Positions 15,578-23,246 of a stretch of DNA of 29,969 nucleotides are shown here, in pieces (within the stretch, counting starts at the first letter, position 1; each line of letters starts with the position of its first letter). The DNA comes from JBHIBC01 sp046758905. Lineage in GTDB: Bacteria > Acidobacteriota > Polarisedimenticolia > Gp22-AA2. The translations under genes and the position numbers were made by a program. A model generated the notes under the pieces. That model was not told the DNA's origin. It searched no databases and worked only from the letters and a program-made list of their open reading frames with translations. The stretch is taken from positions 1-29,969 of the forward strand of contig JBHIBC010000032.1 of assembly GCA_046758905.1 (NCBI GenBank). The letters run 5' to 3'.

Positions 15578-17066
15578 CGGTCCGGCTTCCGGCGGCGGCC
15601 GGGAGATCGACCCGGACCCTCGTCCCCCGCCCGGGGGCGCTGTCGATGCTCACGCTGCCGCCGTGCTCCTCGACGATTTTGCGCACGATCGCCAGCCCCA
15701 GTCCGGTCCCGTGGCGCTTCCCGTGGGAGAAGAACGGCTCGAACAGCCGTCGGCGGACCTCCTCGGGCATGCCGCGGCCGGAGTCATCCAGGGTGATCTC
15801 GCAGCGGTCGCCGCGGCGGCCGCACCCGACGGCGAGACTGCCCCCGTCCGGCATCGCCTCCAGGGCGTTGGCGATCACGTTGTGCAGCACCCGCAGCATC
15901 CGCGCCGGGTCGACCATCGCCCGGACCTCCTCGTCGAGCGACAGGTCGAGACGCACGCCGGCCCGCCTCAGCTGCGGCCCAAGGGGCTGGAGCGATCGCC
16001 GGACCAGATCGGCCAGGCGGGTGGCCGAGCGCTGCAGGGGAGGCGCCTCCCGGGAGAACTGGAGCAGGTCGCCGGTCAGGTCGGCCAGCCGGTCGACCTC
16101 GGCGATGATGGTGCACAGGTGCGGCCGGGAGGGGTCGCCCTCGGCCGTCCGCGCCAGCAGCAGGTCGGCGAGGCCCCGGATGGAGGTCAGGGGGCTACGC
16201 ACGTCGTGGACGATGGCCTTCGCCATCTGTCCCATGGCGAGGGTGCGCTCGGCCCGCACGCGCTCCTCCACGAGCCGGCTGTTCTGGATGGCCACGGCCG
16301 CGAGCCCCGCGAGCGCCTCGAGCAGCGGCAGGTCGGGCTGGTGCTGCGGCAGCGGCCTCCTGCTGTCCAAGTAGACGACCCCGATGACGTCCCCCCGCAA
16401 CGCGAGCGGCAGGCAGAGGATCGCCTGCAGGCGGAGGCGGACGATGCTGGCGGTCACCGAGGGGCCCGGGCCGTCCGCGAGGTTCTCCCTGTAGATCGGC
16501 CGTCCCGTGCGCGCGACCTCCTCGGCGACCGAGCGGGAGACCTCCACGTTGGCCCGATCGCCGAGGTGGCGCGTCCAGGGCTCCAGCCGGTCGGCCACCC
16601 TCAGGAACAGGTAGCCGCGCTCCGCGCCCGAGAAGCGCAAGGCTCCGTCCAGGACCCTCCCCAGGACCTCGTCCAGGTCGAGCGACGAGGTGATCGCGCG
16701 GGCGATGGCCATCAGCGTCAGCAGGCGGTCGCCGGCGCCGGGCTGCTCCGGCTCGGACAGCAGGAACCGGATCGGCGCGATCCCCCCGCCGTCGAGCTCG
16801 ATGCGCGCGCCGTGACGGAGCCTCACGCCCCCTCCGCCCACCGTCCTGCCGTCGACGCGGACCGTGCCCGCCCGGGGATCCGGGATGAGGTGGTGCGCAC
16901 CCCCCAGGACCACGATCTCCGCGTGCCGGGGGAGAAGGCCCGCTCGCTCGAGACGGAGATCGGACCCCGGCGCGGACCCGATGCGGAACGGCGTCCGCCC
17001 GACGGCCACGCTCCGGCGCGGTCCGTCGGGAGGATCGAGTTCCAATCTGGCGCCGGTTCGAGACAC
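15561..17066 (-). CDS. Orphan histidine kinase with FHA and GAF domains
   Basis: The 501-aa product has an FHA-like domain at about 18-100 (FRIGSAPGSDLRL, LPRHAEIVV, VRVDGRTVGGGGVRLRHGARIEL), a GAF domain at about 115-262 (ERGYLFLRVADR, CLPLALRGDVIGVVYLDS) and a soluble kinase core. H287 lies in the H box (IVHDVRSPLTSIRG). The ATPase domain has the N box (HNVIANALEAMPDGG), G1 (DDSGRGMPEE), F box (LFEPFFSHG) and G2 (GTGLGLAIVRK). No membrane segment is present, so it is cytoplasmic and senses a small ligand, a phosphoprotein or both. No response regulator is adjacent. The GTG at 17066 is chosen because the promoter at 17128-17100 ends about 34 nt before it; the longer frame would begin upstream of that promoter. 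Tail-to-tail 17-nt overlap with rng. Confidence 0.88.
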   Translation of the reverse strand: MSRTGARLELDPPDGPRRSVAVGRTPFRIGSAPGSDLRLERAGLLPRHAEIVVLGGAHHLIPDPRAGTVRVDGRTVGGGGVRLRHGARIELDGGGIAPIRFLLSEPEQPGAGDRLLTLMAIARAITSSLDLDEVLGRVLDGALRFSGAERGYLFLRVADRLEPWTRHLGDRANVEVSRSVAEEVARTGRPIYRENLADGPGPSVTASIVRLRLQAILCLPLALRGDVIGVVYLDSRRPLPQHQPDLPLLEALAGLAAVAIQNSRLVEERVRAERTLAMGQMAKAIVHDVRSPLTSIRGLADLLLARTAEGDPSRPHLCTIIAEVDRLADLTGDLLQFSREAPPLQRSATRLADLVRRSLQPLGPQLRRAGVRLDLSLDEEVRAMVDPARMLRVLHNVIANALEAMPDGGSLAVGCGRRGDRCEITLDDSGRGMPEEVRRRLFEPFFSHGKRHGTGLGLAIVRKIVEEHGGSVSIDSAPGRGTRVRVDLPAAAGSRTVTPAG

Positions 17067-17099
17067 GCGGGGACCCCCGGGAGCGGCTTCCACGCGGCC

Positions 17100-17128
17100 A
17101 ATATGAAACCCCGGGCGGGACGGCGCAA
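17100..17128 (-). promoter_or_regulatory. Sigma70-type promoter of the FHA-GAF kinase
   Basis: On the minus strand TTGCGC (17128-17123), a 17-nt spacer and CATATT (17105-17100). The predicted start near 17093 gives a leader of about 27 nt to the GTG at 17066. The -35 hexamer is the same as that of the FecR gene. Confidence 0.5.
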
Positions 17129-17160
17129 ACGGCCGCAGCGCGGATCCTGCCGGCGGGCTG

Positions 17161-17189
17161 TTGACGGGGGCGAAGGGAGGTGGTATCTT
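17161..17189 (+). promoter_or_regulatory. Sigma70-type promoter of the fur-feo operon
   Basis: TTGACG (17161-17166), a 17-nt spacer and TATCTT (17184-17189). The predicted start near 17196 is 6 nt before the Fur-box-like palindrome. It is divergent from the kinase promoter 33 nt away. Confidence 0.65.
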
Positions 17190-17201
17190 GGGGCCCCCGG
17201 G

Positions 17202-17222
17202 TGAGACTGAGTCGCAGTTGCA
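17202..17222 (+). promoter_or_regulatory. Putative Fur operator upstream of fur
   Basis: TGAGACT-G-AGTCGCA (17202-17216) is a 7-1-7 inverted repeat with 6 of 7 arm positions symmetrical. A third half-site AGTTGCA (17216-17222) follows with a 6-bp offset from AGTCGCA, the stepping typical of overlapping Fur dimers. The first 12 bases, TGAGACTGAGTC, recur exactly at 20678. Its place just after the predicted transcription start suits repression by iron-loaded Fur, that is, autoregulation. The sequence differs from the E. coli Fur consensus, so the assignment rests on shape, recurrence and context. Confidence 0.6.
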
Positions 17223-17257
17223 CCCACCTCTCCCCGGGCCCATCACTGGGGGCGGCC

Positions 17258-17701
17258 GTGAGGACCACCGAGACGGACACCCTGGCGCAGTTCGGCGAGT
17301 ATCTCGAGGGCCAGGGCCTGCGCACGACAAGGGAGCGCCGGCTCATCGCTCGCGAGGTCATGGCGATCCGCGACCACTTCGACCCGGAGCTGCTGCAGAG
17401 CCGGCTGCGGAGGAAGGGGGTTCGGATCAGCCGGGCGACGATCTACAGGACGCTCGAGCACCTGATCAACAGCGGGCTGGTGCGCAAGACCAGCGTCGAT
17501 CTCGAGCGCAAGGTCTCCTTCTACGAGAACACGCAGGTGCGGAGCCACCACGAGCACATGGTCTGCATCGGCTGCGGCGCGGTGATCGAGTTCACCTCCA
17601 ACGAGATCGAGGCGCTGCAGGACGAGCTCTGCCGCGAACACCGGTTCAAGGCGATACGGCACACGCACCAGATCCTGGGGTACTGCCGCCGATGTCACTG
17701 A
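17258..17701 (+). CDS. fur: Fur-family iron-responsive regulator
   Basis: The 147-aa product has the Fur winged helix (LRTTRERRLIAREV, ISRATIYRTLEHLINSGLVRK) and the metal-binding dimerisation half (SFYENTQVRSHHEHMVCIGCGAVIEF). Both structural zinc pairs are visible: CIGC and the C-terminal CRRC. HHEHM matches the HHDH-type regulatory metal site. As Fur or a close relative it represses iron-uptake genes when Fe(II) is available. The GTG at 17258 is preceded by a G-rich stretch (GGGGGCGG) and gives the usual length; an in-frame ATG at 17180 lies within the promoter. It heads an operon with feoB 25 nt downstream, so it likely controls its own transport genes. Confidence 0.93.
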   Translation: MRTTETDTLAQFGEYLEGQGLRTTRERRLIAREVMAIRDHFDPELLQSRLRRKGVRISRATIYRTLEHLINSGLVRKTSVDLERKVSFYENTQVRSHHEHMVCIGCGAVIEFTSNEIEALQDELCREHRFKAIRHTHQILGYCRRCH

Positions 17702-17726
17702 GGGCGCCTCTCCACCGGAGGCTTCC

Positions 17727-19706
17727 GTGATCCCCGCCGCGCGGTGGGGGGCCGCTCCCCGCGAGCGTCCCGCCGACCAGGTCGTCCTGCTCGGCAACCC
17801 GAACGTCGGCAAGAGCGTCCTGTTCGGGCTGCTGACCGGCCGGTACGTCACGGTGTCCAACTACCCCGGGACGACCGTCGAGGTGAGCCGCGGAACCCTG
17901 CACCTAGGCGGCGTCCGGCACACGGTGATCGACACGCCCGGGGTGAACACCCTTGTGCCGATGTCCGAGGACGAGCGCGTCGCGCGCGACATCCTGCTCG
18001 CCGAGCGCCACCGTGTCGTCATCCAGGTGGGGGACACGAAGAACCTCGGCCGCGCGCTCCTGCTGACGCTGCAGATCTCCGAGATGGGCCTCCCCTTCGT
18101 GCTCTGCCTCAACATGCGGGACGAGGCGACCCGACGGGGGCTGCGGGTGGACTGCCGGCGCCTGTCGGAGCTGATCGGCGTCGACGTGGTGCCGACCGTC
18201 GCGGTTCGGCGCGAGGGGATCGGCCAGCTGACGTCGGCGCTGGCCTCGCCCCGGCGATCCTCTTGGCGGATGCGCTACGACCCCGGGATCGAGGCGAAGG
18301 CCGAGGAGATCGCGTCGCTGCTGCCGGAGGGTCCGCTCGCGCGGCGTTCCCTCGCGCTGATGATCCTGGCCGGTGACGACTCCCTGGCCGATTGGCTGCG
18401 CGCCCGGCTGCCCGAGGCGAGGCTCGACCGGATCGAGCACCTGCGCCGGGAGCTGCAGCGGGCCTACCGGCTGCCCCTCGGTATGGTCATCAACCAGCAG
18501 CGACGCAGGGCGGCGGAGCGTCTCGTCGCGCAGGTGCGGCAGGGGACCCTGAGCGAGCCGCGGTCGATCGGGAGGTTCCTGGAATCGGCGACCCTCCATC
18601 CGGTATGGGGGCTGCCCGTATTGGCGGCCGTCCTGTACCTCATGTACCTGTTCGTCGGCGTGCTGGGCGCGGGGACGGCGGTCGATTTCCTCGAGGTCAC
18701 ACTGTTCGAGGGCTACCTCAATCCCTGGGTCACGCGCCTCGCCGACCGGCTCGTGCCCTGGGCGTGGCTGCGGGACCTGTTCGTCGGGCCGTACGGCCTG
18801 ATCACCATGGCGCTCACCTACGCGATCGCGCTGATCCTGCCGATCGTGACCACCTTCTTCCTGGCGTTCGGGCTGCTGGAGGACTCGGGATACCTGCCGC
18901 GGCTCGCGATCCTGATGAATCGCTTCTTCAAGGTGGTGGGGCTGAACGGCAAGGCGGTCCTGCCGATGGTGCTGGGACTGGGGTGCGACACCATGGCGAC
19001 ACTGACCACGCGCGTCCTGGAGACGCGCAAGGAGCGCACCATCGCCATCCTGCTGCTGGCGCTCGGGGTGCCGTGCTCGGCGCAGCTGACGGTGACGCTG
19101 GCGATGCTCTCCGGACGGTCGTGGGCGGCGACCGCCATCTGGCTGTCGGTCGTCGTCGGCACCATCGTCGTGGTGGGGTTCCTGTCGTCGAGGCTGATCC
19201 CGGGACGGGGCTCGGACTTCGTCCTGGAGATCCCGCCCCTGCGGGTGCCGACCCTCGGCAACATCGCCGTCAAGACGCTCGGCAGGGTGGAGTGGTACCT
19301 CAGGGAGGCGGTGCCCCTGTTCCTCCTCGGCACCCTGATCCTGTTCGTTTCGGACGCGGTGGGGCTGCTCCGGTGGGTCGAGGCGGCGGTGGCGCCCGTC
19401 GTCAGCGGGGTGCTGGGCCTTCCCGAGTCGGCCGCCGGGGTCTTCATCCTGGGCTTCCTGAGACGGGACTTCGGGGCCGCGGGCCTGTTCCGTCTGGCCG
19501 ACGCGGGGAGCCTGGACACCGTCAACGTCGTGGTCGCGCTGGTCACCATCACCCTGTTTATCCCCTGCATCGCCAACCTCTTCATGATCGTCAAGGAGAA
19601 GTCGTGGGGGACGGCTCTCGCGATCGCGGGCTTCATCTTCCCCTTCGCCATCCTGGTCGGCGGCGTCCTCAACCTACTTCTCCGCAGCGCGGGGGTGTCG
19701 CTGTGA
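17727..19706 (+). CDS. feoB: Ferrous iron transporter FeoB
   Basis: The 659-aa product begins with a cytoplasmic G domain: G1 G23-NPNVGKS, G2 in YVTVSNYPGTTVE, G3 D69-TPG, G4 N129-MRD, and a G5-like TVAVRREG. A helical linker is followed by the membrane core from about 290. Two Gate blocks carry the family motifs (LPRLAILMNRFFKVVGLNGKAVLPMVLGLGCDTMATLTTRVLETRKERT and the PCSAQL segment, and later GFLRRDFGAAGLF). Positions of conserved Cys in GCD and PCSAQ are kept. It imports Fe(II) across the inner membrane. At 659 residues it is shorter than the E. coli protein. The GTG start has GGAGG 5 nt upstream. Its stop overlaps the start of the small Cys-rich gene as GTGA. Confidence 0.95.
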   Translation: MIPAARWGAAPRERPADQVVLLGNPNVGKSVLFGLLTGRYVTVSNYPGTTVEVSRGTLHLGGVRHTVIDTPGVNTLVPMSEDERVARDILLAERHRVVIQVGDTKNLGRALLLTLQISEMGLPFVLCLNMRDEATRRGLRVDCRRLSELIGVDVVPTVAVRREGIGQLTSALASPRRSSWRMRYDPGIEAKAEEIASLLPEGPLARRSLALMILAGDDSLADWLRARLPEARLDRIEHLRRELQRAYRLPLGMVINQQRRRAAERLVAQVRQGTLSEPRSIGRFLESATLHPVWGLPVLAAVLYLMYLFVGVLGAGTAVDFLEVTLFEGYLNPWVTRLADRLVPWAWLRDLFVGPYGLITMALTYAIALILPIVTTFFLAFGLLEDSGYLPRLAILMNRFFKVVGLNGKAVLPMVLGLGCDTMATLTTRVLETRKERTIAILLLALGVPCSAQLTVTLAMLSGRSWAATAIWLSVVVGTIVVVGFLSSRLIPGRGSDFVLEIPPLRVPTLGNIAVKTLGRVEWYLREAVPLFLLGTLILFVSDAVGLLRWVEAAVAPVVSGVLGLPESAAGVFILGFLRRDFGAAGLFRLADAGSLDTVNVVVALVTITLFIPCIANLFMIVKEKSWGTALAIAGFIFPFAILVGGVLNLLLRSAGVSL

Positions 19707-19963
19707 GCGCCGCCGGGCCGGCCGCCGCGCGGGGCGAGCCGCCGACGGCCGCCGGACATCACTGTCCGCTGTGCGGCGGCTCGTTCGCTCAGGAGGAGCA
19801 CTGCTCGATCTGCCCGATGACCGCCTACTGCAACACCCTGTGCTGTCCGCACTGCGGGTACGCCTATGTGGAGCGCTCTTCCGTCGTCGATCTGATCCGG
19901 CGGCTGTTCGGGCGTCGGGCTCGTCGCGCGCGGGGCGGACCCGCCGGAGGTCACCGTGGGTGA
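19703..19963 (+). CDS. Small Cys-rich, Feo-linked zinc-ribbon-like protein
   Basis: The 86-aa product has eight cysteines in a compact core at about residues 21-52: CPLCGGSF, then EEHCSICPMTAYC, then NTLCCPHCGYAYVE. CxxC pairs spaced this way suggest two zinc or Fe-S knuckles. The C-terminus is strongly basic (LIRRLFGRRARRARGG). It has no signal peptide or membrane segment. The GTG start overlaps the feoB stop (GTGA) and its stop overlaps the next gene by 8 nt, so it is translated as part of the Feo operon. From memory, small proteins with the pattern CP-x-C-CPHCGY sit beside feoB in several anaerobes; their role is not established. It could assist FeoB, like FeoC, or sense metal. Confidence 0.75.
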   Translation: MSAAGPAAARGEPPTAAGHHCPLCGGSFAQEEHCSICPMTAYCNTLCCPHCGYAYVERSSVVDLIRRLFGRRARRARGGPAGGHRG

Positions 19964-20633
19964 GCTGCTGCGGGAGACGATCGAGAGACACCGGGTGGAG
20001 GATCTGGCCGAGCAGCTCTGGGAGCTCGCGGAGGAGGGGAGGCGCTCGGTGCCCGATCTCGAGGCGCGATCCGAGCTTCGGGAAGTCCGACGCACCCTCG
20101 AGAGGATGGCCCGGGAGGGGCTCGTTCTCCTGGACGGCGACGACGTCCGCCTGACGCCCGAGGGCGAGGGCGTGGCCGTCGAGATCGTCCGGCGCCACCG
20201 GCTGGCCGAGACGCTCTTCTCGCTGCTGTTCGACCTGGCGGAGGAGGAGGCCGAGAAGACCGCCTGCGAGTTCGAGCACATCCTCTCGAGGCAGGTCACC
20301 ACCTCGGTCTGCACCTACCTGGGGCATCCCCCGGCCTGCCCCCACGGCAAGCCGATCCCGCGCGGGCCGTGCTGCGGGACCTTCCGGGTTGAGGTGGAGC
20401 CGCTGGTCCGCAGGCTGGCGGATCTGAAGCTCGGCGAGACGGGGACCATCGTCTTCATGACCCCCGACTCGAAGAGCCGGTTGTCGCGGCTGAGCGGGCT
20501 CGGGGTGGTCCCGGGAAGCAGCCTGAGGCTGGTGCAGAAGCGGCCCTCGGTCGTGGTGGAGGCAGGGGCGACGACCCTGGCGCTCGACCGGGCGATCGCG
20601 GACGAGATCTTCGTCAAGCGGAGCGGCGGGTAG
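19956..20633 (+). CDS. DtxR-type metalloregulator fused to a FeoA domain
   Basis: The 225-aa product has an N-terminal winged helix (about 1-60: SVPDLEARSELREVRRTLERMAREGLVLLDGDDVRLTPEGEGVA), a DtxR/MntR-like dimerisation and metal-binding part (about 70-140: IVRRHRLAETLFSLLF, EFEHILSRQVTTSVCTYLGHPPACPHGKPIP), and a C-terminal FeoA/SH3-like domain (about 150-225: LKLGETGTIVFM, RLSRLSGLGVVPGSSLRLVQKRPSVVVE). The helix-turn-helix is less typical than the rest. Such proteins repress metal uptake in the presence of Fe or Mn; the FeoA domain may also contact FeoB. The GTG at 19956 has GGAGG 5 nt upstream. There is no separate feoA gene, so this fusion probably supplies that function. Confidence 0.88.
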   Translation: MGELLRETIERHRVEDLAEQLWELAEEGRRSVPDLEARSELREVRRTLERMAREGLVLLDGDDVRLTPEGEGVAVEIVRRHRLAETLFSLLFDLAEEEAEKTACEFEHILSRQVTTSVCTYLGHPPACPHGKPIPRGPCCGTFRVEVEPLVRRLADLKLGETGTIVFMTPDSKSRLSRLSGLGVVPGSSLRLVQKRPSVVVEAGATTLALDRAIADEIFVKRSGG

Positions 20634-20676
20634 GGTGGGGCGGCCGGTCGGACGGGGGCGGGGAGCCGGGACCGTT

Positions 20677-21816
20677 ATGAGACTGAGTCCCAATCACAGA
20701 ATGCACCCGGGCCGTGCGGCGCGGCGCGTGCTGGCGGCCGCGCTCCTGGCGTCGGGCGCGGCGGCGGCCCCGTGCCTCCCCGATGGCCCGGCTTCCGCAG
20801 GCGCAGCGCCGGGCCGCCCCGGGACCTTGCTCTCCCGGGCCCGGTACCTGATGGGGACCGTGCTGTCGGTGACGGTCCCCGCGGCGACGGGCGACGAGCC
20901 GATCGACGCGGCGTTCGCCGAGGTGGCTCGGCTCGAGGGGATCCTGAGCAATTGGCGCCGGACAAGCGAGATCTCCCGGCTCAACCGCTCGGCCGCGCGC
21001 GGCCCGGTGCGCTGCTCGGACGATCTGTTCATGGCCGTCGCCGCGGCGATTCGTTGGGCGGAGGAGACGGCCGGGGCCTTCGACCCCACGGTCGAGCCGC
21101 TGGTCCGCGCCCTCGGCCTGCGTCGACCGGAGGACCGGATCCCGGAGGAGGCGGACGGGCCGGCGGCGGAACCCGGGCCGCACGACCTGCCCTCCGGCCG
21201 CGACGGGGGATGGCGGTCGGGGCCGGCCGGTCCGGGCCCGGTGGGCTACCGGCTCGTGCGGATCGACCCGGCGGGCCGGACCGTCCGCTACTCCAGGCCC
21301 GGGACGGGGATCGACCTCGGCGGGATCGGCAAGGGGATCGCGCTCGACGCCGCCGCGGGGGTCCTCAAGCGCCGGGGAGTCGCCTCGGCCCTGCTCGACT
21401 TCGGCGGGCAGCTGCTCGCCTACGGCCCGGGGCCGGACGGCGACGGCTGGTCGGTCGGGATCGCCGATCCCATCGACCGCCGCGCATCGGTCGGCTCCCT
21501 GCGCCTGCGCGACGCCTCGGTCGCGACCTCCGGCAGTCGGGAGCGTGCCGCCCCGGGTCGGTCCGGAAGCGTGGGGCACATCCTCGACCCGCGCCTCGGG
21601 CGCGCCGCGCGTTTCTCCGGCACGGTGTCGGTTGTGGCCCGGAAGGCGACCGATGCGGACGCCCTGTCGACGGCCCTCTTCGTGATGGGGCCGGAGGAGG
21701 GACTCGGCTGGGCCGAGGAGCGCGGCACGGCCGCCCTGTACCTGTGGCGCGACGAGGCGGGCGCCCTCGAGCGCCGGATGACACAGGAGTTCGAGAGGCT
21801 TTCTGCGGACGATTGA
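20677..21816 (+). CDS. apbE: FMN transferase ApbE (flavinyltransferase)
   Basis: The 379-aa product has a signal-like N-terminus (RAARRVLAAALLASGAAAA) and the ApbE fold: YLMGTVLSVTVPA, LEGILSNWRRTSEISRLN, AGAFDPTVEPLVRALGL, the FAD/metal motif IDLGGIGKGIALD, DFGGQLLAYG, VATSGSRE, HILDPRLG and ADALSTALFVMG. A low-complexity insertion lies at about 165-195. ApbE covalently attaches FMN from FAD to a Thr or Ser of target proteins outside the cytoplasm; the likely target is the FMN-binding protein encoded at 23356. The ATG at 20677 has GGGAG about 11 nt upstream; the ATG at 20701 gives a tidier signal peptide and would put the Fur-like box wholly upstream of the coding region. The gene begins 43 nt after the DtxR-FeoA stop. 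Confidence 0.92.
   Translation: MRLSPNHRMHPGRAARRVLAAALLASGAAAAPCLPDGPASAGAAPGRPGTLLSRARYLMGTVLSVTVPAATGDEPIDAAFAEVARLEGILSNWRRTSEISRLNRSAARGPVRCSDDLFMAVAAAIRWAEETAGAFDPTVEPLVRALGLRRPEDRIPEEADGPAAEPGPHDLPSGRDGGWRSGPAGPGPVGYRLVRIDPAGRTVRYSRPGTGIDLGGIGKGIALDAAAGVLKRRGVASALLDFGGQLLAYGPGPDGDGWSVGIADPIDRRASVGSLRLRDASVATSGSRERAAPGRSGSVGHILDPRLGRAARFSGTVSVVARKATDADALSTALFVMGPEEGLGWAEERGTAALYLWRDEAGALERRMTQEFERLSADD
20678..20698 (+). promoter_or_regulatory. Putative Fur operator at the start of apbE
   Basis: TGAGACT-G-AGTCCCA (20678-20692), followed by a third half-site AATCACA (20692-20698) at the same 6-bp offset as upstream of fur. The site overlaps the ATG at 20677 and TATGAG, a possible -10 with no good -35. 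If transcription starts here, translation would begin at the ATG at 20701. Alternatively the operon is read through from the fur promoter and this site blocks elongation. Confidence 0.5.
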
Positions 21817-21902
21817 TCGCGCCGTGGTGGCGCCGCTCGCGTGAGGGCAGAGCGCTCCGGGCGGAGAGGAGGACAACTTTGGGGCAGATACGGAGGCGGG
21901 AC

Positions 21903-23246
21903 ATGCAACCTGACATTTCCGACAGCGGGGGCCCGATGCGCTGCGCCGCGTCTCGGCCGATCCGGAGGAACTGCTGGATCGTCGTGCTCGGCGCGGCGCT
22001 GTCGCTCGGAGCGGCTGCGGGATCCGGTGCGGCCGAAGGGCCGGCGCAGGCCGGCCGCTCCGCGGAGGAGGAGGAGGACGCCGTCGCACGGCGGCTGCGG
22101 GAGCTCGAGGCGCGGATCGGGCGGCTGCTGGCACAGGTCGAGAGGCTGCGGGCCGCCGCGGCGGGCTCGGCCGCCGTCGCCGAGCTGGAGAAGAGGATCG
22201 AGGCGCTGGCCCGGGAGATCGAGCGGCTGAAGATCGGCGCGGCGGCGGCCCCCGAGGCGGAGGAATCGATCCTCGGCCTCGGCCCCGCCGCCTCCAAGAT
22301 CTACAAGCTCAACCGGGGGGTGTCGATCGGCGGCTACGGCGAGATGCTGTACCAGAACCTCGACTCGAGGCGGGACGACGGCACGACCTCGGCCGCGACC
22401 GACCGGCTCGACTTCCTTCGGGCCGTCTTCTACTTCGGGTATAAGTTCAACGACCGCTTCCTGTTCAACTCCGAGATCGAGTTCGAGCACGCCGTCGCCG
22501 GCGACGGGGAGGCAGGCGAGGTGGCGGTGGAGTTCGCCTACATCGATTTCCGGGCGTCGCGCCGCTTCGGAGCGCGCGGCGGGCTGCTCCTGATCCCGAT
22601 GGGGTTCCTGAACGAGCTCCACGAGCCGCCGATCTTCCACGGCGCGCGACGGCCGGAGGTGGAGCGGTTCATCATCCCCACGACCTGGAGGGAGAACGGC
22701 GTGGGGGTCTACGGGGAGGCGGGACCGGTGTCGTACCGCGCCTATGTCGTGGCGAGCCTCGATGCGCGCGGATTCACCGCCGAGGAGGGCATCCGGGGCG
22801 GCAGGCAGAACGGGTCGAGGTCGGCCGCCGAGGATCTCGCGGTCACGGCGCGCCTCGACTACTCTCCCGTCCCCGGGGTTCTGCTGGGCGCCTCGGCCTT
22901 CACCGGCAGGACGGGGCAGGGCGACCCGGCGCGGGGCGGCGCCCGGATCACGCTGTGGGACGCCCACGCCGAGTGGGGCTGGCGCGGTCTGCGTCTGAGA
23001 GGCCTGTACGCGACCAGCGAGCTCGACGACGCGGATCGCGTGAGCGCCGCCAACCCCGACACGGTCGGCGAGGAGGCGAGAGGGTGGTACGCCGAGATCG
23101 CCTGGAACGTCCTGGCACCCGCCGGGCGCACCGGCCAGGACCTGTCCCCGTTCTTCCGCTACGAGGCGTACGACACACAGCACCGGGTGGCCCCCGGGTT
23201 TGCGGCCGATCCGGCGAACGACCGATCGTCCGCACCCTGGGGGTGA
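21903..23246 (+). CDS. Outer-membrane porin, C-terminus lost by frameshift
   Basis: The 447-aa in-frame product has a signal peptide (about residues 20-45), a coiled coil at about 60-105 (ARRLRELEARIGRLLAQVERLRAA) of the kind that binds peptidoglycan or trimerises, and then a beta barrel with aromatic-rich strands (GVSIGGYGEMLYQNLD, FLRAVFYFGYKFNDRFLFNSEIEFEHA, VAVEFAYIDFRASRRFGARGGLLLIPMGFLNELHEPPIF). It resembles OprP/O-like or similar porins. The ATG at 21903 has GGAGG 6 nt upstream. The frame ends prematurely: after about residue 441 the true continuation is in another frame (23225-23356), consistent with one missing base near 23224. The restored protein would be about 484 aa. It sits between apbE and the FMN-binding protein, suggesting passage of a ferric or other acceptor across the outer membrane. 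Confidence 0.85.
   Translation: MQPDISDSGGPMRCAASRPIRRNCWIVVLGAALSLGAAAGSGAAEGPAQAGRSAEEEEDAVARRLRELEARIGRLLAQVERLRAAAAGSAAVAELEKRIEALAREIERLKIGAAAAPEAEESILGLGPAASKIYKLNRGVSIGGYGEMLYQNLDSRRDDGTTSAATDRLDFLRAVFYFGYKFNDRFLFNSEIEFEHAVAGDGEAGEVAVEFAYIDFRASRRFGARGGLLLIPMGFLNELHEPPIFHGARRPEVERFIIPTTWRENGVGVYGEAGPVSYRAYVVASLDARGFTAEEGIRGGRQNGSRSAAEDLAVTARLDYSPVPGVLLGASAFTGRTGQGDPARGGARITLWDAHAEWGWRGLRLRGLYATSELDDADRVSAANPDTVGEEARGWYAEIAWNVLAPAGRTGQDLSPFFRYEAYDTQHRVAPGFAADPANDRSSAPWG

Noticed and set aside
15240..17204. A 654-aa plus-strand open frame opposite the histidine kinase
   Set aside because: It starts inside rng in another frame and mirrors the kinase; no family features.
20635..20676. GTG at 20635 as the apbE start
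   Set aside because: The added residues (Gly/Arg-rich) are not family-like, and it would bury the operator-like box and the signal peptide further inside the protein.
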